Assembly: GCF_025698545.1 (NCBI RefSeq)
Contig: NC_068575.1
Location: forward strand, 55,003,980 to 55,067,979
Reading direction: 5' to 3'
DNA: 64,000 bases
DNA from: Gossypium raimondii
Taxonomy: Eukaryota > Streptophyta > Magnoliopsida > Malvales > Malvaceae
A program made the position numbers and the translations under genes. Below, piece by piece: positions 58,778 to 64,000 of the stretch (positions are counted from its first letter, which is position 1; each line of letters opens with the position of its first letter). The notes beneath the pieces are model-generated. The model was not told the DNA's origin, did not search any database, and was given only the letters and a program-made list of their open reading frames with translations.

Positions 58778-61700
58778 TTAAAATCGTTGAGCAGAGGTAC
58801 CATGAAATATTTGCTTGTCAAATACTCCACCAGAGCTCCTTCCATTGCTTAGCTGTGATACTTCATTCACACCTGAGAAACCCATCGTTCCAAGAGAGCC
58901 ATTGTCTAGCGGTTCAGCAGGGGAACCACAAGCAGAATTATGATCATAAGGATACAGCATCACAACAGATGGAATGGGAGGTCCATTAGATGACACCCCA
59001 TTGAGGTTCATAGCTGGCAGCGGGCACATGCCATATGGCAGGTTAGCAGAACTACTTGGTGAAGAGTTTGAGTGGACTGATCCATTGTGAGACTGGTATG
59101 ATGTAAATGAATCATGTCTACGTGAGCCACAAGGCCTCTCAGTTCTGCTTTCACCACCAACATCTGCCAATTGGTCAAATGAGAACTTTGATTTTTCATT
59201 CTGATTGCGACTTTGGCTACGCCCAACAGCTCGGTACTTTGAATTGCCATTCCAGTTCCCTTCTCTATCACCCTGCTGGCCATTTCTGTCATAATTATGT
59301 TTTTCCCTCCTTGAATTTGCAGAATGACGTTCTCTCATTGAAGCTTTCTGAAGTAGAAAAAAAATTGCATAAAATATTTATTGAAGGGTGTAGTTCTTAA
59401 GGTTAAAAGTCACAGAAATGTGAGCCAAGAAACATTAAGACCACTTCAAATATCTGATGAAAATAAATAATGACGTTGGCATCTTATAACCAATATAAGA
59501 TTTGCATTTCCGATGATTCCACTCTGAGAGCACATAACCACTTAATGGAGAACCAAAAGAAATAGGACAATGAGACCAACATTATTCTCCAATAAACGCA
59601 AGTTTCAAGGGCAAAAAAGTTTAAGGTAATAAAGCTAATTACAGATTGTCAATGTCACTTACGAGATTTGGCAGGTATGTCCCAGTACCACTACGATATC
59701 TTGGCATCTCATCAACATACCGTTGGTATAGACTCGCAGGTCTACTTGAGACAGATTGGAGAGGAGCAACAGGGAAAATACGAGGTCCATAATTCATAAG
59801 TTGAGAAAGACTCAGATTAGATGGAAGAGGTCTCCCAGGACCATCTAATGGGAAATGACCTTGTAAATAAATGGGTGGCACCACAACAGGTGAAGGATAA
59901 ATCATAGGTGGAGAAAATCGTGAATTTTGGCAAAACCGTCCATACTGCAAGTTTTGCCAATGGCTAGCAATGTCACCATTAAGAATGTCAGATTTATGCT
60001 CCGCTGGCTCAAGAGACATGACCTTTCTCATAGAACTAGAAGTACTTAACACCTCAGACTGATCAAGTCTCTCAGATGATTCGAAATTTAGACCAGAATC
60101 AGTGTTCTCAGAACCTTCATCCCAACTAACATGGCTTGTAGATGCTTCTGGAGTTCCTGTGTCTGCTGGAATGTTGTGAAAAGGGCAAAACAAAAATGGA
60201 ACCGGTGGCCCTGTTATTGTGAAGGCTAAGGTGGACAGTCCAGAATTATCTGTAGTTCTTTTCCCTGAACCTGGACCTAAGGGGAACAGAGCAACAGGTA
60301 TCAGTGGATCTGAGCCATTTGTCTGAGCTGTCTCATATCCAGAAATTTGATGCTTTGTAACGGGTAAAGAACCAACCAGCTGAGGTCCAGTAGTTCTTTC
60401 AGCCATTTCAGTTCCAGGTATTGATGGTGAATTCCAGTCTCTGCCATCATCTGCCTGAGAGGAATGCTCAGATACAATCTTACCTTTCCTACATGCAGCA
60501 GAAGGAAGCACAGAAGCAGCTGTTTTCCTACCCCGTTTCTCCTTAGATGGCTTAGGGATCTTAGCTGATAACCCTTCCAAAGAACTTTCTGATGAGGTTT
60601 TACTTCTGTATGAACTAGCATGTGAAACAGCTAAGTGTCTAGAACTTACAATTTTTTCTTCAAAGTAAACATCTCCCCCTCTATTATCTTGATATTGGCA
60701 AACATCTATATGATCTTCCCTAGTTGATCCTTGAATATCTTCAGAAAACTTGTGTTGTACTTTAGTAGAATTATCTGAGCTGCCTACTCTAGGTGAAGTA
60801 GAAAGTTGCTTATCATCTGACTGAAGTATTTCAAAACTTCCATTATCAAGATCAAAACCACCATTGGCGCCCCTGTCTTGTTCATGCCATAACTTATGTT
60901 CTACTTCCCCAGGTGGATCCTCAGAATTTGAGGGTAATCCAATGCCAGAAAAATAATTGGCAAAAGGACAAGAGATCAATCGTTGGGGAAACATTTCTAT
61001 ATTTGTAGGAACAAGTCTGCCCAAATTTCTCTGATCATATCCCATTGATAGAGAATGGATAGGAAAAGGTAAGTCACCTGCAGCTAAATTTAATGGAAAA
61101 GGAACCTGACCATTAAAGCCATGAACTGCAGAAGATGGCATCATGTTCACCAGATCTTGCTTTTCTTGATGCATTCCTTGTGCCCCCAGAATTGAAGAGA
61201 AGTCCTGACCAGTGCTTCCCAAGCCTGAATCATCTTGGCAACCATTTAGAAGACTGTTTGGCTCAGCAGCAGTATCAATGCTTTGACGGGTTGAAGTGCA
61301 CCTAACAGATGAAGAAGTATCACCTGATGATTTAATGTTATAGCTTGCCACCATATCAGAATCCATATTCTTCCTCCGATCCTTATCTGTCCTCACAGAA
61401 GCAATCTGGGTTTTCCCACTCTCTGGCACTCCGTTCTGTCTTCCTTGAGAAGTAAATTCCCCACATGTTTCAGTAAGCTCAGGACTAGATCTTGTCCTTG
61501 CAAAAAGATATCTTCCTCGAACATCAGTCACTGATGTCTCTGCTTTAGAAATATTCTGACCTGTACTACTATGGACATTCTGATTGGAATTAGAAACCCA
61601 TCTAACCTGATCAGAGGTCTTTGAGTTGCAAATGCTACCATAACCCTTTTGGCTCTGAGCGCAAGACACAGTAGATATTTCATTTACCTTAGTTGTGCTT

Positions 61701-64000
61701 TCAGATGGATGAATAACATGCTGTGAGGAAAAACTACATGATCCTTGAGTTTGAAGCCTTGAGGAAATATCATTTACTTTGCTGATTGAATTGTTCCAGA
61801 CATTCTTAGATTCTTGAGTTTGGTCATCCTTTGATAATCTCAAGCACCAGAGATCATTCCTTGGTGCGTCAGGGCGTTGGCCGCTGCCATGCCTTTCCCA
61901 TGTATTCATAAAGAATTGATTTACTTCTTGAAAGAGGTCCTCTTTGGGACAATCAAGTAATCTTGCCAACTTTTTAGCCCCAAAGGAAAATGCACTGCGT
62001 ATCCTAAAGAAATTGCCTGGGGAATAGTATATTATTTTTATGCACAAAAAAAACCTACTATTAGCAGTGCATGCAGCCAACCAGAAAGTTGTCAACTAAA
62101 CCATTCCAAAAGCTTCAAAACTACAAAAAAGGAAGCAAGCAAAACTAAGATTCGAAGTGTTCAATATCACTTGTCTTCCTGCCAATAATAGTCTCTTTAC
62201 CTTGCTTTCTACCAATTTTTATTCAAAATTTCAAAAGTGCTTAGCATGTGGCTCTCTTAATCATATAAGTTTCCAGTAACTGCCAAAACTGTGCAGAGGT
62301 AAACAAAACTAATATTCCAACAGTTGACTGCCACATTTCTTTCCTCCAATAACAATCTCTTCGCCTTGCTTTCTACCACCTTAAATTCAATATTTTCAAA
62401 AGGTCTTAGCATTTGCAATCTATCAAAGGACTTTCCGTAGGTTCACAGAGGAACAAGACAAGAAAAAAGGACATATTAATACATCAAATAGTTATGCGCA
62501 GGATAGAAACCTATGACCAACACAAGCAAGCAGCATAGTACTTGAAGCAGAAGTTTGGAACAAGGGAGAAAAATAAGTCACAAAATAGAGAGAAACCACA
62601 AAAAGGTACAAGGAATAACCACTAAACAGAAATAGATGTAACTACCTTTACTAACACTACGTCCAAGGTTGTTATTTATACGCAAAGGATCGATCACATT
62701 GAAATGTTTAGAAACAAATGGTTGGCCCTGATTTTCTTGGCAAACAGCATATCTTGAACTACAAGTATCGAGAAAATATTTGCTGAGTAACAACTCTCCA
62801 CCATCCTTTCGAGGAGGTTCTGCTGCAAAAAGTATTTTGAACAATGTAATTAAAGCAAACACTAGAAAAATTTTGCATGTAGAGGGTAACTTCAAAGCTT
62901 AGCATTAGATGTCCAAGAAATGTAATACCTGTTATTTCTGGAAGTGAGCTGATTGGAACCGGACCCCAGAGGCTAACGCAGAAATTTTCCCAATCAAACT
63001 TGCTAAAGAACTCAAGAAAACGATACAGGACCTACGTATGAAAAAAGGAAATCAGACAGATTTACAGACAAAGGAAAAAGGCATAAAAAAAAAGAAAAGA
63101 AAGGTAAACATAGCCACCTCAAGAGGTCCAGAAAAGGACTCATTGAAAACATGGAATATGTAAAGAACCAAGGTTTCCAAGGCATAAGTAGAGATGAGTC
63201 CATGATGAGCACCCAAAATACGACTCTCATAATAACACCAAGCTTTTATCAGTATGATGCTACGCTTGAACAAATGGTTCTGATTTATCAAAATATCAAC
63301 CTATATACATGGACATTAGGTTAGATTAAAGCTTACACAAATTCCTAAATAGTCTATCATTCCAAAGATGAATATGCAAGCTTGAAGCGTCAGACTTTGC
63401 AATACTAACCTCTTCAAGGAAACAAAGGGTACATAATCCACCAAGCTGATTAAATGAAATATCTACCACAATATTTTCTACAAGACACTTAATTATCTTC
63501 ACCTGAAAGTGTATGAGAATGAAAAGAAAATATCAAAATGAATTATTGTATTAAGATAACACCATTAAGCAAATGCGTGGAAGAATTCTAAGATAGTTTT
63601 ATGCAAGAACTTTCAGGAAAAAATGTGAAAAAGAAAAGCAACAATCAACTTCCCAGAAAGTAAGCAATTCTTAGAAATGTGCAACTTTTACTCAAAGAAA
63701 TCAGGCAAAGAAAAGGTACCAAAACATAGAATGGTAAAGAATAGATTCTAAGAAGAAAAGACAAGAATGCAAGATAATATAGGAACTGTGAAGAACAGGC
63801 ATTTCATTATAACATTACCTCGGCCTGAATGTACTGAACTTCTTTTACTCGGAATTCAGCATTCTCATTCTTTTCTTCATTTTCCAGCATATCACGAACC
63901 TGATGAGCCCACATATCCTTCAAATTTTGATTCTTACTGAACGCCATTAAGTCAATATCCCCATCAGGCAAATAGGTCTTAAGGGGCACAGACCCAAAAG
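58778..64000 (-). CDS. PAP/OAS1-type nucleotidyltransferase-like protein, 5' end outside window
   Basis: Minus-strand exons: from beyond 64000 to 63819, 63502-63410, 63300-63118, 63031-62929, 62822-62646, 62016-59663, 59347-58778 (TAA). Joins keep frame throughout. At the visible N-terminal end, PLKTYLPDGDIDLMAF carries the D-x-D pair of the polymerase-beta-like nucleotidyltransferase active site. NQLGGLCTLCFLEEVD and LIKAWCYYESRILGAHHGLI follow, the PAP/OAS1 substrate-binding helical region. Then come FDWENFCVSLWGPVPISSLP, PRKDGGELL and the conserved RIRSAFSFGAKKLARLL. The remaining some 950 residues are low-complexity and Ser/Asn-rich. This fits Arabidopsis At3g51620-type proteins (from memory), whose substrate is not established. 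The Gly-Ser before the catalytic Asp pair is mostly outside the window. Gene otherwise intact. Confidence 0.85.

Overview
The window is nuclear DNA of a dicot plant. It has intron-rich genes with plant-only families (SINA ligase, EMB1703-like, type II PI4-kinase gamma with two ubiquitin-like domains, a TIGR01589-domain protein), AT-rich intergenic DNA and long nested retroelements. The retroelement proteins resemble families I remember from cotton, so a Malvaceae genome such as Gossypium is likely. That is inference from memory, not a search.

Layout. 1-10 kb is gene dense: the 3' part of a SINA-type E3 ubiquitin ligase (+), a plastid-type EMB1703-like gene (+), and, tail to tail with it, a PI4-kinase gamma gene (-). 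10-16 kb is intergenic: a decayed 'CTCGAG'-rich repeat, a short frameshifted gene near 12.1 kb, a MITE, and a tiny poly(A) insertion with target duplications. 16.1-21.6 kb holds an eight-exon gene (-) with the plant-specific TIGR01589/PF09713 domain.

22.06-34.59 kb is a single LTR retrotransposon with ~2.37-kb LTRs. It has an extra ORF before gag, a decayed gag, a pol gene reduced to its two ends, and a degenerate tandem-repeat region before the 3' LTR. This architecture fits the Tat/Ogre branch of Ty3/gypsy. The element sits inside a MITE of the same family as the intact copy at 12.7 kb. 34.6-44.3 kb is AT-rich with only transposon relics. 44.3-47.8 kb holds a decayed Ty3/gypsy gag-protease, PBS, LTR and a pol-tail remnant (-).

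49,194-52,686 is the most notable object. It is a ~3.5-kb element with PIF/Harbinger-like terminal inverted repeats and TTA target duplications. It carries exons of two unrelated host genes in the same orientation: SUMO exons 2-3, whose C-terminal Gly-Gly is changed to Gly-Asp, and two C-terminal-region exons of arginyl-tRNA synthetase. It reads as a Pack-type gene-capturing transposon.

53.2-57.5 kb is a ten-exon DEAD-box RNA helicase (+) of the RH25/26/31 group with a likely organelle-targeting N-terminus. Convergent with it, 58.8-64 kb is a PAP/OAS1-type nucleotidyltransferase-like gene (-) running off the window. No CRISPR, rRNA or tRNA genes were seen. The genes do not form one pathway; they are independent housekeeping or regulatory loci separated by transposon-filled DNA. 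Exon borders were derived by eye from GT/AG sites and reading-frame continuity. For the EMB1703-like gene, the PI4K, the helicase and the TIGR01589 gene, the exon lengths sum to whole codons.
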